Positions 7,553 to 18,117 of a stretch of 64,000 bases of DNA are shown piece by piece. The stretch is from positions 40,376-104,375 of the forward strand of contig URWA01000008.1 in the NCBI GenBank assembly GCA_900551445.1, given 5' to 3'. Position 1 is the stretch's first letter, and every line of letters begins with the position of its first letter. The position numbers and the translations under genes were made by a program. The notes under the pieces were generated by a model. It was given only the letters and a program-made list of their open reading frames with translations. It was not told where the DNA came from and did no database searches. The stretch comes from an uncultured Bacteroides sp. (GTDB lineage Bacteria > Bacteroidota > Bacteroidia > Bacteroidales > Bacteroidaceae).

Positions 7553-8087
7553 ATTCCGTACCGTCTATGTAGTAAATGGAATAATAGTCCTTGTGGTTGG
7601 CCTTCATCCATTCACGCATGCTTTGAATGTTGTTCATCTCCGCATCACAGGTTTCACCGTTTCCTTCTGCTTTTCCCTGCTTTTCCTTCAGTTCTTCTTC
7701 CGCCTGGTCAATGTATTCTTTGGTCAGACGGTTTTCGCGAAGAATCCCTTTGATGATGACCTCTGAACCAATCAGTTCACGGTTGAATCCGCCGATATTG
7801 CCTCTTGCCTCCACACGTATGGAAGTTTTCTGGTCTTTTCCAATTACAAAGCAACGGCGTCCAGAATGCTTGCAGGTATGCGTGATGAATCCTTTCAGCA
7901 CCACCTCCTTGTCTACATTCTTTTCTGCATCTTTCAGAATGTCTTCCACATATTTTGCCTTATTGACCGACAGAGCGGCAGTAGGCTGTTCCTGAGAGGT
8001 CTCTGATTTTTTGCCATTGTTCACGCACGAGGTAACCGTCAGCAGACAGGCCGCAGCTACGATAAAAAACAGTTTTTTCATTTTCAA
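7536..8087 (-). CDS. Lipoprotein with OB-fold-like domain
   Basis: A 183-residue protein with a lipoprotein signal (lipobox TSC at residues ~19-21). Residues ~45-125 (VDKEVVLKGFITHTCKHSGR ... GSEVIIKGILRE) look like an OB fold of the tRNA_anti-like/BOF type. An acidic helical tail (IDQAEEELKEKQGKAEGN) follows. The paired Cys and His in THTCKHSGRRC could coordinate a metal or haem. It sits between the DUF4857 and PepSY genes of the operon and probably acts in the periplasm or on a membrane face. Function unknown. Confidence 0.6.
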   Translation of the reverse strand: MKMKKLFFIVAAACLLTVTSCVNNGKKSETSQEQPTAALSVNKAKYVEDILKDAEKNVDKEVVLKGFITHTCKHSGRRCFVIGKDQKTSIRVEARGNIGGFNRELIGSEVIIKGILRENRLTKEYIDQAEEELKEKQGKAEGNGETCDAEMNNIQSMREWMKANHKDYYSIYYIDGTEYEVAE

Positions 8088-8099
8088 TTGAGTTTATAG

Positions 8100-9341
8100 T
8101 TATTCATATTTATTCCAAGGAAGAAATAACAGTGCTACTATTCCGGATAAGCCGGCAGCGCACACGCATGTCGCCATCAGTATGCGCTTGAATAAAGATA
8201 CCTTGTTTCTGCACAAAAAGAAAGTCAGGAGGGCTAAAAAGAAACTGACCACCAATCCCTTTGAAGAAAAATCTTCTACATAAAGATTCACAAAGGAATT
8301 CGTTTCGGACGAAGGTGAGAAACGGAACGGGAACAGCCATTCCGACAACTTATTCCACAAAACACGCTTCCGGTCCTGGTGATAGGAAGAGAGCGACTGA
8401 AGTGTCACGGCATCCAGTCCGTAACAGTCCATTCCTTCTGCATCCGATACGCGTACGGTCCAGTAAAGCAAGTTGCCCAGAATGTTGATTTCGTCTTTCG
8501 TGATGTCTACCGGACGGATATCAAACGGCAGGAAGCGATAACCGCCTTCGTCCGTACTTTCCAGTAAGCCCATTTCGCCCTTCTCGCCAAACAGATAGCC
8601 ATAGAAACGCTTATCGTTCGTCTCACTCATGACAAACCATCTGATGCCTAACTGTGAACCGATACCCGTATCTTTCACGAAAGGCCGTCCGTTCACCATC
8701 TTCAGGTGGAAGAGAGCCCCTTTGCTGTCCAGACAGAAATAGCCCTCCTCATAGGGTTTCCTTACCGTAGGATTTCCCCAATAAGCTTTTACCGGAAAGC
8801 TGAAGCCTTTCTTGACAAGCTCTTTGGTGAAGGCTTCACTCTTCTGCCGATTTACCGAATTGGACTGTGCATCAACAAAAGTCAGTTCATGATTCATCCG
8901 GAAGTAGTCGCCGGGAAGCGTAAGATTTCCCCGTTTGGGCATGGCTTCCAGCAAAATCCCCATAGCGGGTTGAGGAGAGAATGCATCGGCCGGACGAAAA
9001 CGGAACATCACTTGTTTGCTTCGCAGGATTTTCACGTCGATGGCCTGTCCCTCCAACGAATCGGGCAACTGGCCTTCCATGGCCAGCTGGCGATAGTTCA
9101 GTAACGGAAGCAGTGAGTCGTATTGTGCACGAGGGTACTCGTTACCATGAATATCATAAAATGAATTCTTATGCTCGCGGAAGTCAATCACACAAAGTTC
9201 CTTCAACCGGGCACTATAATACATCAGCGGATAGCTGTGCGAATCGTCGGTCATTTTCTGTACCAGTGCCGGCACCGTCCAGGAGGCCAGCAGGGTGACA
9301 GACAACAGAATGATTGAAAAAATGAGAGATTTGTATTTCAT
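8100..9341 (-). CDS. DUF4857 domain membrane protein
   Basis: A 413-residue protein with an N-terminal membrane segment (about residues 8-26), a long extracytoplasmic region with repeated Tyr/Phe-rich strands, and two C-terminal membrane helices (GLVVSFFLALLTFFLC and ILMATCVCAAGLSGIVALLF). This topology and sequence match the Bacteroides family DUF4857, for which I know no function. It lies 12 bases downstream of the ABC permease gene, so it probably works with the ABC module as an extra membrane component. Confidence 0.75.
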   Translation of the reverse strand: MKYKSLIFSIILLSVTLLASWTVPALVQKMTDDSHSYPLMYYSARLKELCVIDFREHKNSFYDIHGNEYPRAQYDSLLPLLNYRQLAMEGQLPDSLEGQAIDVKILRSKQVMFRFRPADAFSPQPAMGILLEAMPKRGNLTLPGDYFRMNHELTFVDAQSNSVNRQKSEAFTKELVKKGFSFPVKAYWGNPTVRKPYEEGYFCLDSKGALFHLKMVNGRPFVKDTGIGSQLGIRWFVMSETNDKRFYGYLFGEKGEMGLLESTDEGGYRFLPFDIRPVDITKDEINILGNLLYWTVRVSDAEGMDCYGLDAVTLQSLSSYHQDRKRVLWNKLSEWLFPFRFSPSSETNSFVNLYVEDFSSKGLVVSFFLALLTFFLCRNKVSLFKRILMATCVCAAGLSGIVALLFLPWNKYE

Positions 9342-9353
9342 TGTTCATTGTTT

Positions 9354-10028
9354 TTATTGTACACCATACTTGAACCGGATGCAGGATGAGAAAGGAAAGA
9401 TAAAAGAGGCTGCCAGTATCCAGCAGATTCCTGCACCGAACTGTGAATAGGTTCCGGGATAGGAGGAAACAAACAGCATGGACAGCAATCCCACCGATAC
9501 CACAATGCAAAGCATCCGCTGTTTCCACTGTGGCTCGATACAAACCCACGCAGTGAAGCCATAACCTGCCACTGCTGCCACCATCCATGGAAGCAACTGC
9601 TGGAGCATCATTCCTACAATTTCGGAAGGCAGAAACAGGTGGACCACAGCCGCCAGGACCAGCGAAAGCAGCACACAAAGCAGAAAAATGACGCTGAAGC
9701 CATACCATAGCATGGAGGCCATAATCTGGGTTTCTCCTGCCGGCAGATGAAGTGTCAGCTTCAAGCGTTTCTGCGTCATCTCGGGCACATACTGCACGAC
9801 TCCCAGGGCAATCCCGGCCAGTGGCAGCAGGTATTTCATCCACGGGGCAAGCGATGTGCCCTGAAAAAGACAGCCATACCACACATTGACCGCTTCGTTC
9901 AAGCGGATTTCGTGGGTAAGGTCAATATAGGTATAGCCCACGGCTGCTGCCATTAGCAACAGCATCACCCCAATCAGGCGGCGGGTTTTCATCCATTCTT
10001 TATAAGACAAGGCTCTGAATAAATTCAT
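9354..10028 (-). CDS. ABC transporter permease (ABC-2-like)
   Basis: A 224-residue protein with about six hydrophobic spans and no SusC- or FecCD-like features, fitting an ABC-2 or NosY-like half permease. It begins with the cytoplasmic helix FRALSYKEWMKTRRLIG that typically precedes the first span. The gene is 4 bases from the ATPase gene, so the two surely form one transporter. Direction (export versus assembly) is not evident; ABC-2 type systems usually export. Confidence 0.8.
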   Translation of the reverse strand: MNLFRALSYKEWMKTRRLIGVMLLLMAAAVGYTYIDLTHEIRLNEAVNVWYGCLFQGTSLAPWMKYLLPLAGIALGVVQYVPEMTQKRLKLTLHLPAGETQIMASMLWYGFSVIFLLCVLLSLVLAAVVHLFLPSEIVGMMLQQLLPWMVAAVAGYGFTAWVCIEPQWKQRMLCIVVSVGLLSMLFVSSYPGTYSQFGAGICWILAASFIFPFSSCIRFKYGVQ

Positions 10029-10032
10029 GACA

Positions 10033-10914
10033 TTAATATTTACCTGTTAAACCAATAAATGCGTCTTCCAGCGAAAGGCTCTCTGCTGTAATTCCCATGA
10101 CACCCATCGTCTTCAGCCGTTGTTCGACTTCGGACTCTGGCAGAAAAGAATATACTTCCCATTTATTGCCCAGTGCGGAGGGGTGCCAGAATGCTTCATC
10201 GGCCTTCAGCCTGAATGTATCTCCCGGACAGGTGAAACGGTACCGCTTGAAATGGTGCATGATTTCCTTTACCGGCTTATGCAACAGCAAGCGGCCATAG
10301 TCCATAATCATGCAATCATCTATCAACAGTTCCATGTCTTGAATGATGTGCGACGTAAGAAAGACTGTCTTGTTCTCTGCCGACGCATATTCCCGAAGGT
10401 ATTCCACAAACAGACGGCGATAACCCGGGTCCAGTCCCATGGAAAAATCATCCAGAATCAGCAGTTCCGGGTCCTGGGCAAAAAGCAGTCCCAACGCCAC
10501 CTGCGAACGCTGTCCGCACGACATGGTAGAGAGTTTCTGTGAAGGAAGCACCTGCAACTTTTTCAGCAATTCATAATAGGCTTCTCTCTTCCATTTCGGA
10601 AAGAAGGCCGAATAAAATTTCTCTATCTGCGAAACCGTGAAGTAAGCATGCTGCACATGCCCTTCCAATAACAACCCCACCTTCGATTTGGTAAGCGGAG
10701 AGAGGTGTTCCATCTCTTCACCAAACAGCCTGCACATACCCGAGCGAGGCTTCAGGTAACCGTTGAGGATATTGATGATGGTGGTTTTTCCGGTGCCGTT
10801 TTTTCCCAACAGGCCCAATACCTTTCCCTGTTCCACGTCGAAACTGAGATTTTCGTAAATCAAGCGGTTCCCGTAATAATGCGTAATATTTTCACACTCT
10901 ATTATTTTGCTCAT
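10033..10914 (-). CDS. ABC transporter ATP-binding protein
   Basis: A 293-residue ATPase with Walker A (GLLGKNGTGKTTIIN, about residues 34-48), signature SCGQRSQVALG and Walker B with catalytic region LLILDDFSMGLD, then a switch His (LTSHIIQD). Glu after Walker B is replaced by Phe-Ser in DDFS, a feature of some drug/NatA-like ATPases. A C-terminal extension of about 80 residues is present. It pairs with the permease immediately downstream. Confidence 0.9.
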   Translation of the reverse strand: MSKIIECENITHYYGNRLIYENLSFDVEQGKVLGLLGKNGTGKTTIINILNGYLKPRSGMCRLFGEEMEHLSPLTKSKVGLLLEGHVQHAYFTVSQIEKFYSAFFPKWKREAYYELLKKLQVLPSQKLSTMSCGQRSQVALGLLFAQDPELLILDDFSMGLDPGYRRLFVEYLREYASAENKTVFLTSHIIQDMELLIDDCMIMDYGRLLLHKPVKEIMHHFKRYRFTCPGDTFRLKADEAFWHPSALGNKWEVYSFLPESEVEQRLKTMGVMGITAESLSLEDAFIGLTGKY

Positions 10915-10939
10915 TGTAAGACAATTAAATGATTAGTTC

Positions 10940-12544
10940 TTAAAATTTTACTCCTACCTTAATGACGGGTTGCACGAAATCCTTTCCTGCCATTGTAGTC
11001 GTAAAAGCCCTGGCATACGTCACCTCGCCCCGGACATAACCTGACAGGGAAGGAGTAATTTCTCTTTCATATCCCACGGCCGCATACGGCATCAGCCGGA
11101 CAGCCGTCTGGTAATTATATTCTGCCACCAGCAAGTCTGCTCTTTCTGCCGGGCGTTGCTGGTTCTCCGATACACTGGCATATTGTTCGTCTTTCTTCAT
11201 ACAGCCCCATCCGCCTTGCAAGCCCAGTCCGGCGGAAGCAGTCCATACCTGCAGACCTTTATACCAGTTTCTGGCACCCTGAAGCCATAGCCTCGTGACG
11301 TGCAGACTCTGCTTCCGGAAAAACGGATATTGCGATGCCGTCACAGAGCGGGAACGATAGTCCAGCCGCACTTCGGCCGACCAGCCTGAACGGCTTTCTT
11401 TACCTCCTGAAAGAAGTTGATACGCCAGCCAGGCACGTAACTGGTCCCTGCTCATCACGTCATTGCTACCGTAATAGACTATCTGCGATACGCCCAGTCC
11501 ATCCGTACTTTCCTTATATGAGTTTTCCCTGTTTTCCAGTGATTTCAGGGCGATACCCAGTTCCATCGCCTGAAAAAGTCGGGATTGCTGCCAGGTAAGC
11601 TTTATCCGGTAACCTACTTCACTCCCTGTATGAGTAGAGTAGGTGATGCTAGTCGAAGAACCGCTCCCAAAACGTCCGGAAGTCTTTTGCATGAATACCT
11701 CCTGAAACCAGTGCAGGTCTCCGCGATGATACTGTCCCTGAAAGGCCACTTCATGTGTTTGAGTAAACAAAGGTGTTGTGTTTGAAGTATATCCACTTTC
11801 ACCAAACACCTCACTGCGTCCGTAGAAACCTCCAAAACTGATGAGAGAAGTATATTGACGATCGGTCGTTCCATAAATTCCGAAGCCTACCGTTTCCACG
11901 TTGCGCAAATACCCGTAAGAAAGTCCGACTTGCCATCCGGGAAAGAGTTCATACGAGAAGCCCGTCGACAAATGCAGGTTCATCAGGGAATTCTGATGCC
12001 GCAAGTCCTTGAGCTTGGCGTAGTTTTCCGTACGGTATTCCAGTTGCCCTCCCCATGAGAGGCGAGGAGTGAGGAGATAGCCTGTTTCTCCTCTGAGCAT
12101 GTACCATTCATGCCGTTTCGTACCAGCTCCCGAATTGTCCATCTCTACAATGTCAAAAGGTGTTTCTTCCGGACGCAGAAAAGCCGAACCCGACATGTGC
12201 TTGCCTTGTTCCGTACCGTATGCCATGGCACCTCCTAATACCAGTCGCGAGTTCAGTCGCCAGTAAGATTCGGTCAAGACCAATCCGCCCAGCCGGCTGT
12301 CCGACTGATAATAATTCACCAGTTTGCCGCTCCCGTAACTGCCTTCTGCCTGAAGATAGGAGATGCGACCGCACTCCATCCCCGACAGAAAAGAAGGATT
12401 GCTTCCGGCAGAAGCTGTATACCTCCACAAGGTTTCCTTAAAGTCTGTCCGAAGAGGAGAGGAGGTCTCTGAGGAAACACTTCCCCAGGACCTGCCTCCC
12501 GCCACAAGTGCAAGAAAAAAGCAAGCGATACGATAATGTTTCAT
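10940..12544 (-). CDS. DUF6850 family outer membrane beta-barrel protein
   Basis: A 534-residue protein with a Sec signal peptide (residues 1-~22, ending GGRSWG) and many alternating aromatic strands such as YNYQTAVRLMPYAAVGYE. It ends in the outer-membrane signature VKVGVKF with a C-terminal Phe. It matches the Bacteroidales DUF6850 barrel family, which is of unknown function. It is the third gene of the operon and 2 bases from the DUF4876 lipoprotein gene, so the receptor, lipoprotein and barrel likely form an outer-membrane set. Confidence 0.8.
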   Translation of the reverse strand: MKHYRIACFFLALVAGGRSWGSVSSETSSPLRTDFKETLWRYTASAGSNPSFLSGMECGRISYLQAEGSYGSGKLVNYYQSDSRLGGLVLTESYWRLNSRLVLGGAMAYGTEQGKHMSGSAFLRPEETPFDIVEMDNSGAGTKRHEWYMLRGETGYLLTPRLSWGGQLEYRTENYAKLKDLRHQNSLMNLHLSTGFSYELFPGWQVGLSYGYLRNVETVGFGIYGTTDRQYTSLISFGGFYGRSEVFGESGYTSNTTPLFTQTHEVAFQGQYHRGDLHWFQEVFMQKTSGRFGSGSSTSITYSTHTGSEVGYRIKLTWQQSRLFQAMELGIALKSLENRENSYKESTDGLGVSQIVYYGSNDVMSRDQLRAWLAYQLLSGGKESRSGWSAEVRLDYRSRSVTASQYPFFRKQSLHVTRLWLQGARNWYKGLQVWTASAGLGLQGGWGCMKKDEQYASVSENQQRPAERADLLVAEYNYQTAVRLMPYAAVGYEREITPSLSGYVRGEVTYARAFTTTMAGKDFVQPVIKVGVKF

Positions 12545-12546
12545 GT

Positions 12547-13872
12547 TTAGTTTCTCAAAGAAGATTTGCTCCGCTGATGGAAGTCGGCTGTTGAATTGTT
12601 TGTATCCTGAAAAATAATTCTGGCTCCGTTTTTCAAGGATGCCTCGGCATCTATTCCGCTGGCATCGGTTGAATTTCCTACACCGAGCGAATAGTTATAG
12701 ACTAGCTTTCCTTTATTCTCTGCAAGTGCTTCCGTAGCTTCTTTATCCACGTTGCGATACAAGGTGTATCCCATACCGCGGGTAAGTTCCACATAGCCTG
12801 CATCTACCGAGGGAAGAAGGCGCTTCTGGTTGCCGTCGGCTCCCTGCACGAATACTTCGATACCGTCTACCACCCACTCTGCCGGCACTTTCTTACGCGG
12901 CTGACTGGCACTTCCTCCATAAAGGTTGGTGGTGGATGCATCGTCTACAAAAGCTTGTAGGGTAGTACCTTCCGGACGGAATACGAAGAATGCCGGGCCG
13001 AACTGGCTGACGGGCCATGCATTACCCAGACCGTATTTGTAAGCTTTCAGGTAGTGGTCGGTAGAAATAAGTTCCGAAGGCGACGGATAGTATTTGGCAT
13101 TGTTGAAGTCCTCAATGTCATACAGACAGTAATAGGCACTGTTGGCCAGATTCACGGACTGGGAATAGGCCCGTGTGTGGTCGATGGCTCCATTCAGTGC
13201 AATCACCAGTTCTTTTCCGGCTTCCAACTGTACCTGCTTGTCGAAATACCAGACAGCCGTTCCGGCCGGTACCCATCCTTCTGCCGCATAAAAGAGTTCA
13301 CCGTTCACATAGTCCTTATTCGAAGCATGAGGATTGTAAGGGTTTACCATGCCCAGTGCAAAGTCGCTGATGTCAAGTGTTTCTGAAGAATTGTTATACA
13401 GCACGACATACTGGTCCATGGCAAACGTACCCGAACCATCGTCTTTCGGGCAGCCTCCTACATACAGTTCCTTAATCAGCACGGAACCTCCTGAAGACAT
13501 TTCCAGTTTGATCGTAGCCTCTACCGTTTCCTGAGTCACATTGACCGATGTATTCAATCCGTTGAAAAGATACACTTTGGCATCGGTCACCCGTTTGTCG
13601 GAAGCCGAAGCTTCATAAATACCTTGCGGCACTTCAAAAACAGCTACTCCCTCTGCATTGGTCGACTGACTGAAGGTGGTACTGCCCGACGTATTCTTCA
13701 AAGTCACGCTGACTCCCTTCACAGGCTCAAATCCGCTTTCCTCGGGATACACCAGCCGAATGTTTACACAGCTTACCGGATAACTGCCGTTTTCTTTCTC
13801 CTTACACGCGCTGAAAGCCAGTATCAGGATTAAGGCACAGCACGCAAATAACATCTTTTTCATCATACTCAT
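12547..13872 (-). CDS. DUF4876 domain lipoprotein
   Basis: A 441-residue lipoprotein with a lipobox (FSAC near residue 22) and an early Ig- or carboxypeptidase-regulatory-like domain (about residues 35-125: VKGVSVTLKNTSGSTTFSQS). A DUF4876 body follows that contains a lamin-tail-like segment (IKELYVGGCPKDDGS ... YVVLYNNSSETLDIS, about 134-175). It is located directly after the TonB receptor gene (5 bases), the usual place for a surface lipoprotein partner of a SusC-like receptor. Ligand unknown. Confidence 0.8.
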   Translation of the reverse strand: MSMMKKMLFACCALILILAFSACKEKENGSYPVSCVNIRLVYPEESGFEPVKGVSVTLKNTSGSTTFSQSTNAEGVAVFEVPQGIYEASASDKRVTDAKVYLFNGLNTSVNVTQETVEATIKLEMSSGGSVLIKELYVGGCPKDDGSGTFAMDQYVVLYNNSSETLDISDFALGMVNPYNPHASNKDYVNGELFYAAEGWVPAGTAVWYFDKQVQLEAGKELVIALNGAIDHTRAYSQSVNLANSAYYCLYDIEDFNNAKYYPSPSELISTDHYLKAYKYGLGNAWPVSQFGPAFFVFRPEGTTLQAFVDDASTTNLYGGSASQPRKKVPAEWVVDGIEVFVQGADGNQKRLLPSVDAGYVELTRGMGYTLYRNVDKEATEALAENKGKLVYNYSLGVGNSTDASGIDAEASLKNGARIIFQDTNNSTADFHQRSKSSLRN

Positions 13873-13877
13873 AGTGT

Positions 13878-16814
13878 TTATAATTTTAATTTAAATGATA
13901 TGCCATAGTTAAAGGGAGTGACCTGTGAAGAAGCGAACAGACTTTCCTCATTATCCGTCTGCCAGTTTTTTATCTTCTGCAAGCTGTAGAAAAAGTTGTT
14001 GGCAAAGAATGACACTGTCAGGTACTTCCCGATTTCTTTCGATACGTTCAGGTTGGCCGAGAAATAGGGGGAATATCCCTGCTTCCTGAACATATAGCCA
14101 GTGGTGCTTTTTAACACCAGTTTACTGAGTTCGTTATACAACTCCTTGTCATGTTCGGCAGACCACAGGAACTTTTCCATGAACGGTATACGGGTTCCCA
14201 TATCTTCTCTCGATACATAATACAGCGGATACGTAGCCACGTAACTGGCTCCGTTATAAATATCCGTCTGGGTGGACGAGGGTAGATAATCACTCTGCGA
14301 GTCGAGCACATAGCTCCGGGGGCCATCGCTGTATTCACTCAGATTCTGCCGCGTGTTCAGAAGAGTGCCTTCAAACCGCAGAGAGAAAATCATTCTGATT
14401 TTCGGCACATGCGTCACCAAGGTCAGGTTGGTGTTCAATCGTTGCGTCATGAATCCGTTGTAGTTGCCATTGCCTCCTACATAATAACCGATGTATTTAT
14501 AAGGCTGTCCGTCCGTATCAGTCAGGCTGCTGGTAGACGGTACCATCATTTCGTCAATCCCTTTGTAGCGATAATACTTCCCGTCTATGCGGATGGAAGT
14601 ATTGATTGCCTTTATCCGGTTAAAATCAAGCACCCATTCCAGCCCCATCCGTGAAGAGGAAGAACCGTTCACATTCATGACGGCCGACTGGAAATCATGA
14701 ATCTCCTTATAGGCAAGCGTCTGAGAGGGAAGTATCCCGTTCTTGTCGGACACGGTCACAATTCCTGTCGTACGGTCAATGCTATACACCCTGTCGGCCG
14801 AAGGTATCAGGCAATCATTGAGTGCGTTCTGGGCGGTCAACTTATAATCAAACGGAGTATAGATACGCGTACTGGTATAAGGTTTTGACAGGGTGTTATA
14901 GAAGAATGACAGCGAAATCCGTATCCACTTCAGACGAATGTCCATTCCGGCTTCTCGCATAAGGCTGTACTGCCATTGCAATTCCGGATTATAGACAGGA
15001 AGTACAGGATGGGTGTGATAAGCATAATAGGTCGTTCCGTCGGCCATTGCTCCAGGGGCAAATGCCAGACGGTCTACATACGTTTCCCGTGGATACAGCA
15101 TCTCGAACGAAGGAAATTTCACTGCCTTCCCCCATCCGGCACGAAGGGTCGCCCCTCGAAAGAAACCATGCTCTTTTTCGCCAAATGAATACTTGACACT
15201 GAAACGGGGAGACAGACTGGATACGGTGCCATACACTGTGCCCGGGATGAAAGTCATGTCACTTCGGAGTCCTCCTTTAAGGAGCAGTTGCGAATGACGG
15301 AAAGGCAGGGTTATCTCTTCTTCTGCATACGCAGCCAGATTGTGCATGAAAGGTAACTCATCGTAACGGTATTCCCTCCAGGTGGGAGCTATCGACATGT
15401 CTTCATAATACGTTCCTTTACCCAAGTTGCCTTCTCCTTTCATATCTGTTCCTGCCAGCAGATTACTGGCTGCGTTCCCGATTTTATGACTCCAGCGCGC
15501 TTTCAAGTAGGCTGTGTAATTTATGGGTTGGCTATCGTTGAATGACGTCACGTACCAATAGCCGGTGGGCAACAAAATAATAGGTGAGGAGGAATTCTCT
15601 TCATATTTGGAAGCCACAAAATATCCTTCTTCGGTAGTATGCAGTGCAGGCTGGACGGACGAAGCCGACTGGTTTTTCTTTTCTTCCACTCGCTTGTCGG
15701 CGTACGAGAAGGTCACCCCTCCACGCAAATTGGATAGCCAGGGCGAATTCAGCATATAGTTAAATGAAAGACTGCTCCATAACGCATTGTCTCGACTCTT
15801 GGTATAAGTTTCCTTGAAAGCATCCGGATCGGCCTCGGTATTATTGCCTCCCACATTACCGTTCAGGCTGAAATCGACAGACAAAGTTTTTCCGGTCTTT
15901 GTATGCAGGCTGTTGGAGTATCTTAGGCCAAACGCATTGCGTACATACGATGTGTAGGGTGATGCAATGTCGGACACAGAGCGAACCCGTTCATAGGACA
16001 AGTTCAGTACGCCAGCTTTTGTCCCTAGTTCCACTCCTTTACTTACGGCATACGACTGGGTAGTAGGACGCACAGCCACATCGACAATCAGCGGACTTTT
16101 TCCTTTGCGTGTCACAATTTTTACCACTCCGTTGGTCAGGTCGCCATATTCCACAGAAGGTACTCCGGTGATAACTTCAATCCGTTCTACATTGCTGTTG
16201 CCAATGTTACGGGTATCCGTCCCAGAGGTAGAAACAGCTGTAGCATTACCCGACAGGCGCACCCCGTCCATCTCAACTACGGTTCCGAAATCAGGTTTTC
16301 CCATTTCAGCTCTTTCTCCTCGCAGCGTGATTACCTGAGCTGAAGAAGTCAGCCCCTTGAACTTGCTGGTCTGTTCTCCGGGTAAGAGGCTTAACGCGTC
16401 AGATACACTGACACTCTGTAAATGATCCAATGCCGTACGCCCCAGTGTGTATGCCGTGGTGGCATCTGTGGCTTTCCTTTCTGCCGTAACAGTTACCTCG
16501 TTCAGGGCCAACGTCTGTTCGGAAAGATACACCACGATGTTTTCCTTATCCTTCCTGACGTCCAGTTGTAATTTATATTCAGAATAGCCCAGACAACGCA
16601 CCAGCACCTCATGCTTTCCTTCTGAAAGATGCTGAATGACGAACTTTCCTTGCGAATCGGTCATGGTACCGATACCACTTCCTTCAATCCACAACGTTGC
16701 GAACTCTACCGGTGCTTTGGATTTTGCATCAAGTACGGTTCCGATTATTTTGTGTGGTTGTCCCCAGACAGTCAGACTGACACTTGTAAGAAAGCCTATA
16801 AAGATTGTTTTCAT
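13878..16814 (-). CDS. TonB-dependent receptor (DUF4876-associated)
   Basis: A 978-residue outer-membrane receptor. It has a signal peptide (residues 1-~19), a carboxypeptidase-regulatory-like domain (about 22-100, KIIGTVLDAKSKAPVEFATL), a plug domain (about 120-240; LRGERAEMGKPDFG, DGVRLSGNAT) and a beta barrel ending FKLKL. It imports a ligand with energy from TonB/ExbBD, which are not in this window. It is the first gene of the eight-gene minus-strand operon that also carries an ABC module and a PepSY protein. That neighbourhood suggests a metal complex or cofactor rather than a glycan, since there is no SusD. Confidence 0.9.
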   Translation of the reverse strand: MKTIFIGFLTSVSLTVWGQPHKIIGTVLDAKSKAPVEFATLWIEGSGIGTMTDSQGKFVIQHLSEGKHEVLVRCLGYSEYKLQLDVRKDKENIVVYLSEQTLALNEVTVTAERKATDATTAYTLGRTALDHLQSVSVSDALSLLPGEQTSKFKGLTSSAQVITLRGERAEMGKPDFGTVVEMDGVRLSGNATAVSTSGTDTRNIGNSNVERIEVITGVPSVEYGDLTNGVVKIVTRKGKSPLIVDVAVRPTTQSYAVSKGVELGTKAGVLNLSYERVRSVSDIASPYTSYVRNAFGLRYSNSLHTKTGKTLSVDFSLNGNVGGNNTEADPDAFKETYTKSRDNALWSSLSFNYMLNSPWLSNLRGGVTFSYADKRVEEKKNQSASSVQPALHTTEEGYFVASKYEENSSSPIILLPTGYWYVTSFNDSQPINYTAYLKARWSHKIGNAASNLLAGTDMKGEGNLGKGTYYEDMSIAPTWREYRYDELPFMHNLAAYAEEEITLPFRHSQLLLKGGLRSDMTFIPGTVYGTVSSLSPRFSVKYSFGEKEHGFFRGATLRAGWGKAVKFPSFEMLYPRETYVDRLAFAPGAMADGTTYYAYHTHPVLPVYNPELQWQYSLMREAGMDIRLKWIRISLSFFYNTLSKPYTSTRIYTPFDYKLTAQNALNDCLIPSADRVYSIDRTTGIVTVSDKNGILPSQTLAYKEIHDFQSAVMNVNGSSSSRMGLEWVLDFNRIKAINTSIRIDGKYYRYKGIDEMMVPSTSSLTDTDGQPYKYIGYYVGGNGNYNGFMTQRLNTNLTLVTHVPKIRMIFSLRFEGTLLNTRQNLSEYSDGPRSYVLDSQSDYLPSSTQTDIYNGASYVATYPLYYVSREDMGTRIPFMEKFLWSAEHDKELYNELSKLVLKSTTGYMFRKQGYSPYFSANLNVSKEIGKYLTVSFFANNFFYSLQKIKNWQTDNEESLFASSQVTPFNYGISFKLKL

Positions 16815-16833
16815 ATCCTGATAATTTCAGGCA

Positions 16834-16841
16834 CAAAGGTA
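16834..16841 (-). promoter_or_regulatory. -7 box of the TonB-DUF4876 operon
   Basis: TACCTTTG on the minus strand about 20 bases before the receptor start, implying a very short leader. Confidence 0.65.
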
Positions 16842-16992
16842 TCCTTATAGGAAGGCTGTGTCAATCGCAAAAATTAGGTAATGTGCCTTCTGCTTTTCAT
16901 CATGTTTAGGTATTACTGTCTGTTAGAAAATAAGTAATGTTTCATAAAAGAAAAGTGATTGATACATGCTGTTTCAACTGGTATGTATTGTT

Positions 16993-17949
<957 letters not shown>

Positions 17950-17986
17950 TGCTTCTGAAGTGTATGTCATCTTTTAAAATTGCGTG

Positions 17987-17994
17987 CAAAGGTA
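17987..17994 (-). promoter_or_regulatory. -7 box, BASS transporter gene
   Basis: TACCTTTG on the minus strand, 38 bases before the preferred start at 17949. Confidence 0.6.
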
Positions 17995-18090
17995 CGAAAA
18001 CCCCAGCGAATCGCAAGCAAAAACAGCGGCTTCGATAATTGAGGTAGAATTATCCGTAATTGGGACGCTTCAAAATCCTTCAAAACCGCT

Positions 18091-18098
18091 TATCTTTG
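18091..18098 (+). promoter_or_regulatory. -7 box, flavodoxin-family gene
   Basis: TATCTTTG 20 bases before the ATG at 18118. Confidence 0.65.
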
Positions 18099-18117
18099 TA
18101 GAAAAACAAAGAGAGAT

